DNA of 64,000 nucleotides from Nocardiopsis terrae (GTDB lineage: Bacteria > Actinomycetota > Actinomycetes > Streptosporangiales > Streptosporangiaceae). Each line of letters begins with the position of its first letter. Position 1 is the stretch's first letter. The notes beneath the pieces are model-generated. The model did not search any database, was not told the origin of the DNA, and was given only the letters and a program-made list of their open reading frames with translations. The stretch is taken from positions 89,046-153,045 of the forward strand of contig NZ_BMXJ01000003.1 of the NCBI RefSeq assembly GCF_014651695.1, read 5' to 3'. Positions 34,275 to 43,036 of the stretch are shown here, one piece after another. The position numbers and the translations under genes were made by a program.

Positions 34275-35798
34275 TCAGCTGACGCCGGTGGACAGGGTGA
34301 TGACGGACCAGGAGACGGGCGGGAGCACCGCGCTGAGCCGGCCTCCCTCCAGACGCGTCTCCTCGGCCGGGCGGGGCACGACCCGGTCCGGGGTTTCGAG
34401 GGTGTTGGCCGCGTAGGGGTCCTCGTCACTGAGCGTCTGGGCGTCGGTGACCGCCACGGGGGCCAGGGCGCGCAGGTCGGCGTCGAGGGTGAGGGGTTCG
34501 TCGGTGGAGCGGTTGACCACGAACAGCGAGACGGTCCCGTTCTCCTCGTCGTGGGTGGCCACCGCGTCCAGCACGGGCACCGTGCCGTGGCGTTCGGTCC
34601 CGTGGCCGGGGGCCGTCAGGCCGGTGCGCAGCACCTGGCCCCGGGCGGCGCGCGCGGTCAGCGCGAAGGGGTGGAAGACGGTCTGGCGCCAGGCCGGGCC
34701 GCCCGGTTCGGTCATGATCGGGGCGATGACGTTGGCCAGTTGTGCCTGGCTGGCGGCGGTGACCCGGTCGCTGTGGCGGAGCAGGCTGATCAGCAGGTTG
34801 CCGACGACGACCGCGTCGGCGACGTTGTAGCGGTCCTCGATGACACGGGGGGCGATCCGCCAGTCGTCGGTGGGGTGCACCGCGGCCTCGGCCTGGTGGC
34901 GGCTCAAGTACCACACGTTCCACTCGTCGAAGGAGAGCTGGATGCGTTTGGGGTCGCGCAGCCGGGCGCCCACGGCGTCGGCGGTGGCGGCCACCGACTC
35001 GATGAAGCCGTCCATGTCGGCGGCGCTGGCCAGGAAGGAGGCCAGGTCGCCGTCGTGCTCCTCGTAGTAGGCGTGCAGGGAGATGTGGTCGACGGCGTCG
35101 TAGGCCTCCTCCAGGACGGTGGCCTCCCAGGTGCCGAAGGTGGGCATGGACGAACCGGAGCTGCCGCACACCACCAGTTCCAGGTCGCGGTCGGCCATCT
35201 TCATGGCGCGGGCGACCTGGGCGGCCTTGCGCCCGTAGGAGCGGGCGTCCAGGTGGCCGATCTGCCAGGGCCCGTCCATCTCGTTGCCCAGGCACCACAT
35301 ACGGATGTCGTGCGGGGAGGGGTGACCGTTGGCGGCCCTCTGGTCCGACAGGCGGGTGCCGCTCGGGTGGTTGCAGTACTCCAGCAGGTCCAGGGCCTCG
35401 GCCAGGCCCCGGGTGCCGAGGTTGACCGCCATCATCGGTTCGATGTCCAGGGTGCGGCACCAGCTCATGAACTCGTCGAGGCCGAACTGGTTGGTCTCGA
35501 TGCTGTGCCAGGCCAGGTCGCGGCGGACGGGCCGCTGGTCGCGGGGACCGACACCGTCCTCCCACCGGTAGCCGGAGACGAAGTTGCCGCCGGGGTAGCG
35601 GACGGTGCTCACCCCCAGTTCACGGACCAGGTCGGCGACGTCGCGCCGGAACCCGTCGGGGCCGGCGGTGGGGTGCCCGGGTTCGTAGATGCCGGTGTAC
35701 ACGCAGCGGCCCATGTGCTCGACGAAGGAGCCGAATGTGCGCCGGTGGACGGGGGCGATCGGGTCGGAGGTTTCGACGTGCAGGGAGGCGTTGAGCAT
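34275..35798 (-). CDS. abfA: Intracellular GH51 alpha-L-arabinofuranosidase
   Basis: 507 aa, the usual length for GH51, with no signal peptide. It releases terminal alpha-L-arabinofuranose from imported arabino-oligosaccharides. The TIM barrel shows the catalytic acid/base Glu173 in WCLGNEMDGPW and nucleophile Glu292 in LSFDEWNVWY; spacing matches characterised AbfA enzymes (about E175 and E294). The N-terminus IAPVHRRTFGSFVEHMGRCVYTGIY is also typical. It sits in the minus-strand run between an MsiK-type importer, which would bring in oligosaccharides, and the ChvE-type monosaccharide importer. Confidence 0.95.
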   Translation of the reverse strand: MLNASLHVETSDPIAPVHRRTFGSFVEHMGRCVYTGIYEPGHPTAGPDGFRRDVADLVRELGVSTVRYPGGNFVSGYRWEDGVGPRDQRPVRRDLAWHSIETNQFGLDEFMSWCRTLDIEPMMAVNLGTRGLAEALDLLEYCNHPSGTRLSDQRAANGHPSPHDIRMWCLGNEMDGPWQIGHLDARSYGRKAAQVARAMKMADRDLELVVCGSSGSSMPTFGTWEATVLEEAYDAVDHISLHAYYEEHDGDLASFLASAADMDGFIESVAATADAVGARLRDPKRIQLSFDEWNVWYLSRHQAEAAVHPTDDWRIAPRVIEDRYNVADAVVVGNLLISLLRHSDRVTAASQAQLANVIAPIMTEPGGPAWRQTVFHPFALTARAARGQVLRTGLTAPGHGTERHGTVPVLDAVATHDEENGTVSLFVVNRSTDEPLTLDADLRALAPVAVTDAQTLSDEDPYAANTLETPDRVVPRPAEETRLEGGRLSAVLPPVSWSVITLSTGVS

Positions 35799-35911
35799 GG
35801 GTCTCCTCGGTTGGTGGGCGGTACCCGGTGTGCGGCCCGGTCGCGGCGGTGAGAGCGGTCAGGGTGCGAAGGAGGGGGGAGGTCGTGGTTCGGGCTTCTC
35901 GCGGGTGGTCC

Positions 35912-36811
35912 TCAACCCTTGATCCCGGCTCCGGCGACACCGGTGACGATGTGCTTCTGGAAGAGCAGGAAGACGATGAGCAGGGGAACAGCGCCCAGCA
36001 CGGCCGAGGCCATGAGCTGGGCGTACTGGATGCCGTACTGTCCCACAGCCGTGCCCAGCCCCACAGGCAGGGTCATCATCTCCGGGTCGTTGGTCACGAT
36101 GAACGGCCACAGGAAGTTGTTCCAGGCACCGATGAAGGTGAAGATGCCGACGGCGGTGAGGATGGGCCGGGACAGCGGCAGGATGACGTTCCACAGCACG
36201 CGCAGGGGTCCGGCGCCGTCCAGGCGGGCGGCGTCCTCGTAGTCGCGCGGGATGGCGTCGAAGAACCGTTTGAGGATGAACACGAAGACCGGGGCGACCA
36301 CCTGCGGCAGGGCGATGCCCCAGTAGGTGTCCACCAGGCCCAGCTGGGTCATGAGCACGAACTGCGGGACGATCAGGGTCTGTGGCGGGATGAGGATGCC
36401 GCCGATGACCAGGGCGAACAGCGCCGGTCGGCCGCGGAAGTCGAACCGGGAGAACCCGTAGGCGGCCAGGACGCAGAACACCAGGGTCAGCGCGGTGACG
36501 ATCAGCGTGGTGATGAGCGAGTTCATGGTCCAGCGCAGGATGTCCCCGCGGCCCAGGACCAGGGCGTAGGCCTCGAAGGTGGCGTTGGCCGACAGCCACG
36601 AGGGCGGCATGACGGTGGTCTCGCCCTCGGGCTTGACCGAGGTGGCGAAGGCCCACAGCAGGGGGACGAGCCAGACGAGCGCGGCCAGGGTGGCGACGGT
36701 GTACAGCGCGACGGCGCCGACGGACGTCCGGCGGCGGCGAGGGGGCGTGCGCCTGAGGGGTTTCGCGGGTCCTTGGACGGCGCGCGGGGCGGGAGGCGTG
36801 GAGGTGGCCAT
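35912..36811 (-). CDS. Oligosaccharide ABC permease, MalG type
   Basis: 299 aa CUT1 permease, six membrane segments, with the EAA loop EDAARLDGAGPLRVLWNVILPLSRP. ATG at 36811, 2 nt after the stop of its partner. No ATPase gene is adjacent, so the shared actinomycete ATPase MsiK encoded elsewhere probably powers it. Likely substrate arabino-oligosaccharides, inferred from the downstream GH51 gene. Confidence 0.9.
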   Translation of the reverse strand: MATSTPPAPRAVQGPAKPLRRTPPRRRRTSVGAVALYTVATLAALVWLVPLLWAFATSVKPEGETTVMPPSWLSANATFEAYALVLGRGDILRWTMNSLITTLIVTALTLVFCVLAAYGFSRFDFRGRPALFALVIGGILIPPQTLIVPQFVLMTQLGLVDTYWGIALPQVVAPVFVFILKRFFDAIPRDYEDAARLDGAGPLRVLWNVILPLSRPILTAVGIFTFIGAWNNFLWPFIVTNDPEMMTLPVGLGTAVGQYGIQYAQLMASAVLGAVPLLIVFLLFQKHIVTGVAGAGIKG

Positions 36812-36813
36812 CG

Positions 36814-37761
36814 TCAGCCCTCCTTCCGGGAGAAGAGGCGGAACTGGGCGATGGAGGCAGCGATGATCAGGATCATGAAGACGTAGGCCATCGACGAGGC
36901 CAGCCCGATGCGCAGCCCGACGAAGCCGGAGTCGTAGATGTACTGGATGACGGTGCGGGTGGCGAAGTTGGGACCGCCGCTGGTCATGAGGTAGATCTGC
37001 TCGAACACGCGCAGCGAGCCGATCAGTTGCAGCATGGCGATGAGCGCGGTGGTGCGGGTCAGCATCGGCAGGGTGATCCGGCCGATGCGCTGCCAGGCCC
37101 CGGCCCCGTCGATCGCGGCGGCCTCGTACACGTCCTTGGGGATGGACTGCATGGCGGCCAGGTAGAGCAGGTAGTTGAACCCGACCTGCCACCACGCCGT
37201 GGCGATCACCACGGAGTACATCGCGGTGTCCTCGGCGAAGAGCCACTCGGGGCCCTCGATGCCCAACCGGCCGAGCGTGCCGTTGAACAGGCCCAGGCTC
37301 GGGTTGTACATCCAGCCCCAGATGAGCGTCATCACCGTCACCGGCAGGATGAAGGGGGCGAAGAACGACAGGCGCAGGAACCAGCCGAGGCGGCGCGCGT
37401 GGTCGGTGAGCACGGCCAGGCCCAGGGCCAGCAACACCATGAGGGGCACGCTCAGGATCGTGAACCACAGCGTGTTCCACAGCGAGTCGTACATGGCCGA
37501 GTCGGTCAGGCTCTCGGACCAGTTGTCCAGTCCGATGAAGGAGACGTCGCCGCCGGCCAGGCTACGGTCGGTGAAGGTGTAGCCGAACCCGATGATGGCG
37601 GGCCACAGCAGGAAGAGGGCGTAGAAGGCCAGGAACGGCAGGACGAACCACAGGCCGGTCCAGGTGTGCGGGCGGCGGCGGACGTCGACGAGGCCGCGCG
37701 GGCCAGCCGTGGCGGATCCGGGCGCGGTGCGGGGCGCGGGAGCGTGGATCTTCTGGGTCAT
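36814..37761 (-). CDS. Oligosaccharide ABC permease, MalF type
   Basis: 315 aa CUT1 permease. The first helix is FVLPFLAFYALFLLWPAIIG, and the EAA loop is YEAAAIDGAGAWQRIGRITLPML. ATG at 37761, 11 nt after the binding-protein stop. Partner of the MalG-type product. Confidence 0.9.
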   Translation of the reverse strand: MTQKIHAPAPRTAPGSATAGPRGLVDVRRRPHTWTGLWFVLPFLAFYALFLLWPAIIGFGYTFTDRSLAGGDVSFIGLDNWSESLTDSAMYDSLWNTLWFTILSVPLMVLLALGLAVLTDHARRLGWFLRLSFFAPFILPVTVMTLIWGWMYNPSLGLFNGTLGRLGIEGPEWLFAEDTAMYSVVIATAWWQVGFNYLLYLAAMQSIPKDVYEAAAIDGAGAWQRIGRITLPMLTRTTALIAMLQLIGSLRVFEQIYLMTSGGPNFATRTVIQYIYDSGFVGLRIGLASSMAYVFMILIIAASIAQFRLFSRKEG

Positions 37762-37772
37762 GGTGTGGCTCC

Positions 37773-39092
37773 CTACACCGGCGACGGGACGGTCAGCAGT
37801 TCACGGATGGTGCCCTTGAGCTGGTCGAGCGCCTGCTCCGGGGTCTGGGTGCCCTGGTGGAGGGTGGTCAGGGCACCGGTCGCCTCCTCCTGGAGCCGCC
37901 CGGCCGATCCGCTGAACCAGCCCTCGGGCTCGAACTGGACGTTCTCCGCAGCCTCGCGGTACTCGGACTGGGGGTGCAGCGCGTCGTACTCGGCGCTCTC
38001 CACGACCGGCTGGTAGGCGGGGATGTGGCCGCCGCCGGCCCAGGTCAGGCTGTTGTGCAGCATCCACGCGGCGTACTCCGCGGCGGCCCGGGTACGTCCG
38101 GGATCGCGGTCGCGCTGGTGCGGGAAGACGTAGCAGTGGGAGTCGCCGCGCGTGCGGTGGTTACCGAACACTGCGGGGAACTGGGCGGCGGAGAACTCGA
38201 TCCCGGCGGCCTCCAGCGTGGGGATCTCCCAGTTGCCGTGGATCATCAGCCCGGCGTGGCCGTTGGCCAGGTTCGCGGCGGTGTCGGCGTCCCTGGAGTG
38301 GCGCGGGGCCAGCCCCTCCTCGGAGAGGCGGTACATGACGTCCATGGCGGCCAGCGCCTTGTCGTCGTCCATCTCGAAGTCGTCCTCGCCGAGGACGAGG
38401 TCGCCGTCCTGCTGGCGGTAGAGCGCCCAGAAGTTGGACCAGGGGTTCCAGGTGTCGATGGAGATGCCGTACTCGCCGGTCACGCCCCGGATCTCACGGA
38501 GCAGGTCGAAGTAGTCGTCCGTCCCGGAGACCTCGATCAGGCGGTCGTCGGCGTCGAGCACGCCCGCCTGGCGGCACACGTCGAGGTTGAGGTACTGGAT
38601 CAGCACGTGGGTGTCGATGGGGACCGCGTACAACTGCCCGCCGAAGAAGCACTTCTCCCAGATGTTGGGCAGCACGACGGTGTCGTCGATGCCGAACTCC
38701 GCGAGCAGGGCGGGGTCGATCGGGTCCAGCAGGCGGCCGGGGGCCAGGCTCTCCAGACGCGAGACGTGCACGGTGGCCACGTCCGCGCCGCGGCCCCCGG
38801 CGGCGCCCATGGCGACCTTGGTGTAGAAGGGCGCACCCCAGGTGAAGGTGGTGGCGCGGAAGTCGATCTCGGGGTGCTCGGCCCGGTAGGCGTCGTGCAT
38901 CTCGATCATCCGGTTGCCGTCACCGCCCGCGAACAGGTTCCACTGCCGCAGCCGGGTCCGGCCGCTGATGAGGGTGTCGGGCGGGGCGCAGCCCGCCGCC
39001 GCCAGGCCCGCGGTGGCCAGGGCGCCGGTGACGAAGGCCCGGCGGCCCGGCCCGGCCGGGGTCGAGGGTGGTGCGTGTGGTGCTCTGCGCAT
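37773..39092 (-). CDS. Oligosaccharide-binding lipoprotein (CUT1)
   Basis: 439 aa extracellular solute-binding protein family 1. The signal has a twin Arg (RR 17-18, GRRAFVTGALATAGLAAAGC) and lipobox Cys35, so export may be by Tat. The mature part starts TRLRQWNLFAGGDGNRM and has NGHAGLMIHGNWEIPTLEAAG, typical of CUT1 receptors. Probably binds arabinan- or arabinoxylan-derived oligosaccharides. Separated from araA by a hairpin at 39118-39142. Confidence 0.88.
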   Translation of the reverse strand: MRRAPHAPPSTPAGPGRRAFVTGALATAGLAAAGCAPPDTLISGRTRLRQWNLFAGGDGNRMIEMHDAYRAEHPEIDFRATTFTWGAPFYTKVAMGAAGGRGADVATVHVSRLESLAPGRLLDPIDPALLAEFGIDDTVVLPNIWEKCFFGGQLYAVPIDTHVLIQYLNLDVCRQAGVLDADDRLIEVSGTDDYFDLLREIRGVTGEYGISIDTWNPWSNFWALYRQQDGDLVLGEDDFEMDDDKALAAMDVMYRLSEEGLAPRHSRDADTAANLANGHAGLMIHGNWEIPTLEAAGIEFSAAQFPAVFGNHRTRGDSHCYVFPHQRDRDPGRTRAAAEYAAWMLHNSLTWAGGGHIPAYQPVVESAEYDALHPQSEYREAAENVQFEPEGWFSGSAGRLQEEATGALTTLHQGTQTPEQALDQLKGTIRELLTVPSPV

Positions 39093-39117
39093 GGTGTGCT
39101 CCTTGCGCTGAGGGGGC

Positions 39118-39142
39118 GGGAGGGCCCGCTAGGGGCCCTCCC
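39118..39142 (-). terminator. Hairpin between araA and importer genes
   Basis: GGGAGGGCCC pairs with GGGCCCTCCC (10 bp, loop GCTAG) in the 90-nt gap. It may reduce read-through from araBDA into the transporter genes. Confidence 0.55.
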
Positions 39143-39182
39143 ATGGGGGGTGGGTGCGCCGGGGCGCCTCAGGGCCGGTCGC

Positions 39183-40619
39183 TCAGACCGGGACGTACTC
39201 GATACCGGTGAGCTCGCACAGGACGCGCCAGTCCCGTGCCCGGTGGCCGGTGTTCATGACCATGTGGTGGGTGCCGCCCGCCCGCAGCCAGGCGTCCATG
39301 CAGCCACGGACGCCCGAGGACGGCCGGAACTGTCCGTAGGGCATCTCCAGGGCGGGCAGCTCGGGGGCGTCCAGGACCTCGCCCTCGGCCACGACCAGGC
39401 GGAACCGTTCCCCGCCCAGGGCCACCAGGGAGGCCAGGGTCGCCGCCCCCGTGCGGTAGCGGAACAGGATCGTGGGCGGGTCGTCCAGCCCGCCGATGCC
39501 CAGGGGCCTCTTGATGAGGCGGACCGGTTCGTCCTCGCGGGCGAGGCGCCAGTTGCCCTCGCCCATGTGGCTCATCAGGATCGAGTCCGAGGGGAAGTCC
39601 ATCGCGTACATCTCGGTGAAGTGGCCGTCCCCGGCCAGTTGGTGCCCCGCGTAGACGACCGAGGCGGCCAGGACGTCCCCCTCCCCGGCGAACCCGTACC
39701 CCTGGGCCATGAGGGTGGAGGCGGCGGCCATCGGCAGCCGGGCGAAACGGCCGTCCTCCGCGATCGCGTCGAAGTGGGTGGAGTAGGCTCCGCAGCCCGA
39801 GTCCTCCAGCAGCCGTTCGATGCCCAGCTGCATACGCGCGTGGTCCTCGCGCTCCTCCTCGGACAGCTTCTCGTCCACGTCGAACGTTCCGTCCTCCCAG
39901 GAGATGAGGTCGCGCACCGCCTGTTCGGGCAGGTCGGCCATCGTGCGGTGCAGGGCCCCGGGCGCGATGACGTGGACCTCGGGGCCGAGCGCGCGCAGCA
40001 GGGCGGTCTCGTCCACCCGGGCGTCGCCCATCCCGTTCATCGGGTAGCCGAAGACCCCGACCCGCAGGCGGCGCAGCGAGCTGACCGTGCGCGCGGCCCG
40101 GGCCCAGCGGTCCACCTGTTCCGCGAAGTGCGGGTCCTGCCACTCGCCGGTGATGACCTCGAAGCGCGTACCTGCGCGCACCAGGGCGTTGGCGGTGTCC
40201 TGCGCACCGTGGATGCCCTGGTTGTAGGTCATGTCGTCCATGTCCCACTCGGCGGTCACCGCCGGGTCGGGCTGGATGTTGGCGAGCGCCACGGGCAGGC
40301 GCGACTCGGTGAGCGCCCGGGTGACGCGCAGCGAGGGGCCGTAGGTGAGCATGACGACGAGGACCCCGTCGAGGCCTTCGGTCTCGAAGTCGCGCATCGC
40401 CCGCTCGGCGTCCTGCCTGCCGCGCACCGGCCGGCTGACGGTCCACTCGGCGACACCGGACAGCTCCGCGGCCACCCGCTCGGCGTAGGCGGCCTGGTGT
40501 TCGGTGATACCGGGGATCATGGCGTCGTAGAGCGGCTGCATGACGCCGAGCAGGCCGATGCGCGGAAGGCGCGTTCGCACTGCGGGGTTCTCGCTCACCG
40601 GAGGGGTGGGTACTGGCAC
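39183..40619 (-). CDS. araA: L-arabinose isomerase
   Basis: 478 aa L-fucose/L-arabinose isomerase-like fold, converting L-arabinose to L-ribulose. It has diverged from E. coli AraA but keeps landmarks: VVMLTYGPSLRV, DMDDMTYNQGIHGAQDTANALVR, ALLRALGPEV, FTEMYAMDF and LMSHMGEGN, and the late HHMVMNTG. Metal-binding Glu and His residues fall in the GEGD and SHMGEGN segments. This is the actinobacterial type. It follows araD after 9 nt. Confidence 0.9.
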   Translation of the reverse strand: MPVPTPPVSENPAVRTRLPRIGLLGVMQPLYDAMIPGITEHQAAYAERVAAELSGVAEWTVSRPVRGRQDAERAMRDFETEGLDGVLVVMLTYGPSLRVTRALTESRLPVALANIQPDPAVTAEWDMDDMTYNQGIHGAQDTANALVRAGTRFEVITGEWQDPHFAEQVDRWARAARTVSSLRRLRVGVFGYPMNGMGDARVDETALLRALGPEVHVIAPGALHRTMADLPEQAVRDLISWEDGTFDVDEKLSEEEREDHARMQLGIERLLEDSGCGAYSTHFDAIAEDGRFARLPMAAASTLMAQGYGFAGEGDVLAASVVYAGHQLAGDGHFTEMYAMDFPSDSILMSHMGEGNWRLAREDEPVRLIKRPLGIGGLDDPPTILFRYRTGAATLASLVALGGERFRLVVAEGEVLDAPELPALEMPYGQFRPSSGVRGCMDAWLRAGGTHHMVMNTGHRARDWRVLCELTGIEYVPV

Positions 40620-40628
40620 GGTGGTTCC

Positions 40629-41321
40629 TTACTGTCCGTAGACGTTCTGGTAGCGGTCGTGGAGGGCGTCGATGTGCTCCTGCGGCAGGCGCTGCACCGG
40701 ACCGCCCTGGCGGGCGAAGTGAACGGTGCGCGCCACGTCCTCGCACATCACCGCGGCCTTGACCGCGGCCCTGGCGTCCCCGCCGATGGTGAACACGCCG
40801 TGGCCGCGCATGAGCACGGCCGGGGAGCGGTGGTCGCGCAGGGTCGCCACGACCCCCCGGCCGATGTCGTCGCCGCCGATGAGGGCGAACGGTCCCACCG
40901 GCACGTCCCCGCCGAACTCGTCGGCCATCGCGGTGACCGCGCAGGGGATCGCCTCCCCCCGGGCCGCCCAGGCGGTCGCGTAGGGGCTGTGGGTGTGGAC
41001 GACGCCCCCCACGTCCGCGCGCTCCCGGTAGACGTAGGCGTGGGCCTCGGTGTCGCTGGAGGGGTTGTGCCGCCCCCGCACCCTTCGCCCGTGCAGGTCG
41101 CACACCACGATGTCCTCGGGGCGGAGGTCGTCGTAGGACACGCCGCTGGGCTTGATCACCATCAGGTCGGTGCCGGGTACCCGGGCCGAGACGTTGCCGC
41201 TGGTCCAGGTGACCAGGTTCCACCGGGGCAGTTCGGCGTGCAGGTCGCACACCTGCTCCCGCAGGCCCTCCACCTCCGTGCGGTGCTCGGCCAGCTGTTC
41301 CTCGGGCGTGCGTGTGCTCAT
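40629..41321 (-). CDS. araD: L-ribulose-5-phosphate 4-epimerase
   Basis: 230 aa class II aldolase/epimerase giving D-xylulose-5-phosphate for the pentose phosphate pathway. TSGNVSARVPG, VIKPSGVSYDDL and the zinc ligands in VHTHSPYATAWA and LMRGHGVFTIG are all present. ATG at 41321 overlaps the araB stop by 4 nt; the apparent longer frame upstream is an araB shadow. Length is as expected for AraD. Confidence 0.95.
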   Translation of the reverse strand: MSTRTPEEQLAEHRTEVEGLREQVCDLHAELPRWNLVTWTSGNVSARVPGTDLMVIKPSGVSYDDLRPEDIVVCDLHGRRVRGRHNPSSDTEAHAYVYRERADVGGVVHTHSPYATAWAARGEAIPCAVTAMADEFGGDVPVGPFALIGGDDIGRGVVATLRDHRSPAVLMRGHGVFTIGGDARAAVKAAVMCEDVARTVHFARQGGPVQRLPQEHIDALHDRYQNVYGQ

Positions 41322-43036
41322 CGTGCCCCCCGGGCGGTTCGGTCGGTCCTGGTCAGCGCCTCGTGGCGCAGGGCGCGCAGACGGTGGAGGCTGTCGCTGC
41401 CACCGCGGCCGAAGTGGTCGTGGAGTTCGGTGTAGACGGCGAAGAGGTCGTCGTAGGCGGCGGACCTGCCCGGATCGGGGCCCACGGTCGCCTCGCGGAC
41501 CCGGCCCATGGCAGCGGACGCGGTGTGCACGTCGGGGTGGAACCCGGCGGCGACCGCCGCGTGGACGGCGGAGCCGACGGCGCAGCTGTGTTCGGTGTCG
41601 ACCACGCGCAGGGGCCGGTTCAGCACGTCCGCGTAGACCTGCAGGACGAACGGGTTGCGGACCATCCCGCCCCCGATGGTGAGGTCGTGCACGGGGACGC
41701 CCGCGCCGGTGAAGGCCTCGATGATCGTGCGGGTGCCGAAGGCGGTGGCCTCGACCAGCGCCCGGTAGACCTCCTCGGGCCGGGTGGCCAGGGTCATCCC
41801 GACCAGCACCCCCGACAGTGCGTGGTCCACCAGCACCGAGCGGTTGCCGCTGTGCCAGTCCAGGGCGACCAGGCCGTGCTCGCCCACCGCCGCCCCGGCC
41901 GCCCGGTCCGAGAGCACCTCGTGCACGGACAGGCCCCGTTCGGCGGCCTCCTCGTGGTAGGCGGGCGGAACGTGGGTGTTCGCGAACCAGCCGAAGATGT
42001 CGCCGACCCCGCTCTGCCCGGCCTCGTAGCCCCACATCCCCGGGGTGATGCCGCCCAGGGCCAGCCCGCACATGCCGGGCACCTCCGCCAGGACGTCGGA
42101 GTTCATGACGTGGCAGGTGCTGGTGCCCATGATCGCGAGCATGCGGCCGGGCTCCGTGGTCCGGGCGGTGGCGGCGGTGACGTGGGCGTCGATGTTGCCG
42201 ACGGCGACGGGGACGCCCGCGGGCAGCCCGGTCCACTCGGCGGCCCGGCCGGTGAGGGCGCCCGCGCGCTCGCCCAGCTGGGAGAGGGGGTGGTCGAGTT
42301 TGTCCTGGGCGAAGGTGGCGAAGCGGGGGTCGAGGGCGGCCTGGAAGTCCTTCGACGGCCACCGTCCGTCCTGGTACAGGCCCTTGTACCCGGCCGTCGC
42401 GACGTTGCGGGTCTCGTGTCCGCACAGCTGCCAGACGATCCAGTCCGCGGCCTCGATCCAGCGCTCGGTGCGTTCGTAGACCTCGGGGTCCTCGCGCAGG
42501 ACCTGGAGGGCCTTGGCGAACTGCCACTCGGAGGAGATCCGCCCGCCGTAGCGGGGCAGCCACTCCTCGCCGCGCTCGGCGGCCAGCGCGTTGATCTCGT
42601 CGGCCTCGGGCTGGGCCGCGTGGTGGCGCCACAGCTTGGGCCAGGCGTGCGGGCGGTCCCGTAGGTCGTCGAGCTGGCACAGCGGTGTGCCGTCGGCCGT
42701 GACCGGCAGGACGGTGCAGGCGGTGAAGTCGGTACCGATCCCGATGACCCGTTCCGGTCCTACCGCGGCCCTGCGCAGCGCCTCGGGCACGGCGCTGCGC
42801 AGTACCTCCCGGTAGTCCTCGGGGTGCTGGAGCGCGGTCTCCGGCGCCAGCGGTTCGTCCCGGCCGGGGAGCCGGTCGGTGATGACCCCGTGCCGGTAGG
42901 CGTACTCGGCCGAGCCGAGTTCCGTGCCGTCGGCCGCCCGGACCACGACGGCGCGGCCGGAGAGGGTGCCGAAGTCGATCCCGATGACCACAGCGTCCTC
43001 AGCCGAACCTGTGTTGGCGCTAACATCGTCTGTCAA
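41318..43036 (-). CDS. araB: L-ribulokinase
   Basis: 572 aa if the TTG at 43036 is the start, 557 aa from the GTG at 42991. FGGY kinase phosphorylating L-ribulose. Motifs: VVIGIDFGTLSGRAVVVRAADG, GIGTDFTACTVLPV, AVGNIDAHVTAATA, IMGTSTCHVM and TIGGGMVRNPFVLQVYADV. The TTG has AGGAAA upstream and overlaps the lacI stop. But TTGACA there is also a perfect -35 box, followed by an operator and a plausible -10, and the GTG has GAGG 5 nt upstream. Many actinomycete homologues have only a few residues before VVIGIDFGT. Both starts are therefore open. It leads the araBDA run. Confidence 0.92.
   Translation of the reverse strand: MTDDVSANTGSAEDAVVIGIDFGTLSGRAVVVRAADGTELGSAEYAYRHGVITDRLPGRDEPLAPETALQHPEDYREVLRSAVPEALRRAAVGPERVIGIGTDFTACTVLPVTADGTPLCQLDDLRDRPHAWPKLWRHHAAQPEADEINALAAERGEEWLPRYGGRISSEWQFAKALQVLREDPEVYERTERWIEAADWIVWQLCGHETRNVATAGYKGLYQDGRWPSKDFQAALDPRFATFAQDKLDHPLSQLGERAGALTGRAAEWTGLPAGVPVAVGNIDAHVTAATARTTEPGRMLAIMGTSTCHVMNSDVLAEVPGMCGLALGGITPGMWGYEAGQSGVGDIFGWFANTHVPPAYHEEAAERGLSVHEVLSDRAAGAAVGEHGLVALDWHSGNRSVLVDHALSGVLVGMTLATRPEEVYRALVEATAFGTRTIIEAFTGAGVPVHDLTIGGGMVRNPFVLQVYADVLNRPLRVVDTEHSCAVGSAVHAAVAAGFHPDVHTASAAMGRVREATVGPDPGRSAAYDDLFAVYTELHDHFGRGGSDSLHRLRALRHEALTRTDRTARGAR
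43006..43036 (-). promoter_or_regulatory. araB promoter with LacI operator in the spacer
   Basis: On the minus strand: TTGACA (43036-43031), the 14-bp operator TGTTAGCGCCAACA (43025-43012), then CAGGTT (43011-43006) at 19-bp spacing. The operator is identical to that at 44165-44178 upstream of the LacI gene. It overlaps the 3' end of lacI and the first codons of the longer araB reading. Confidence 0.6.
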
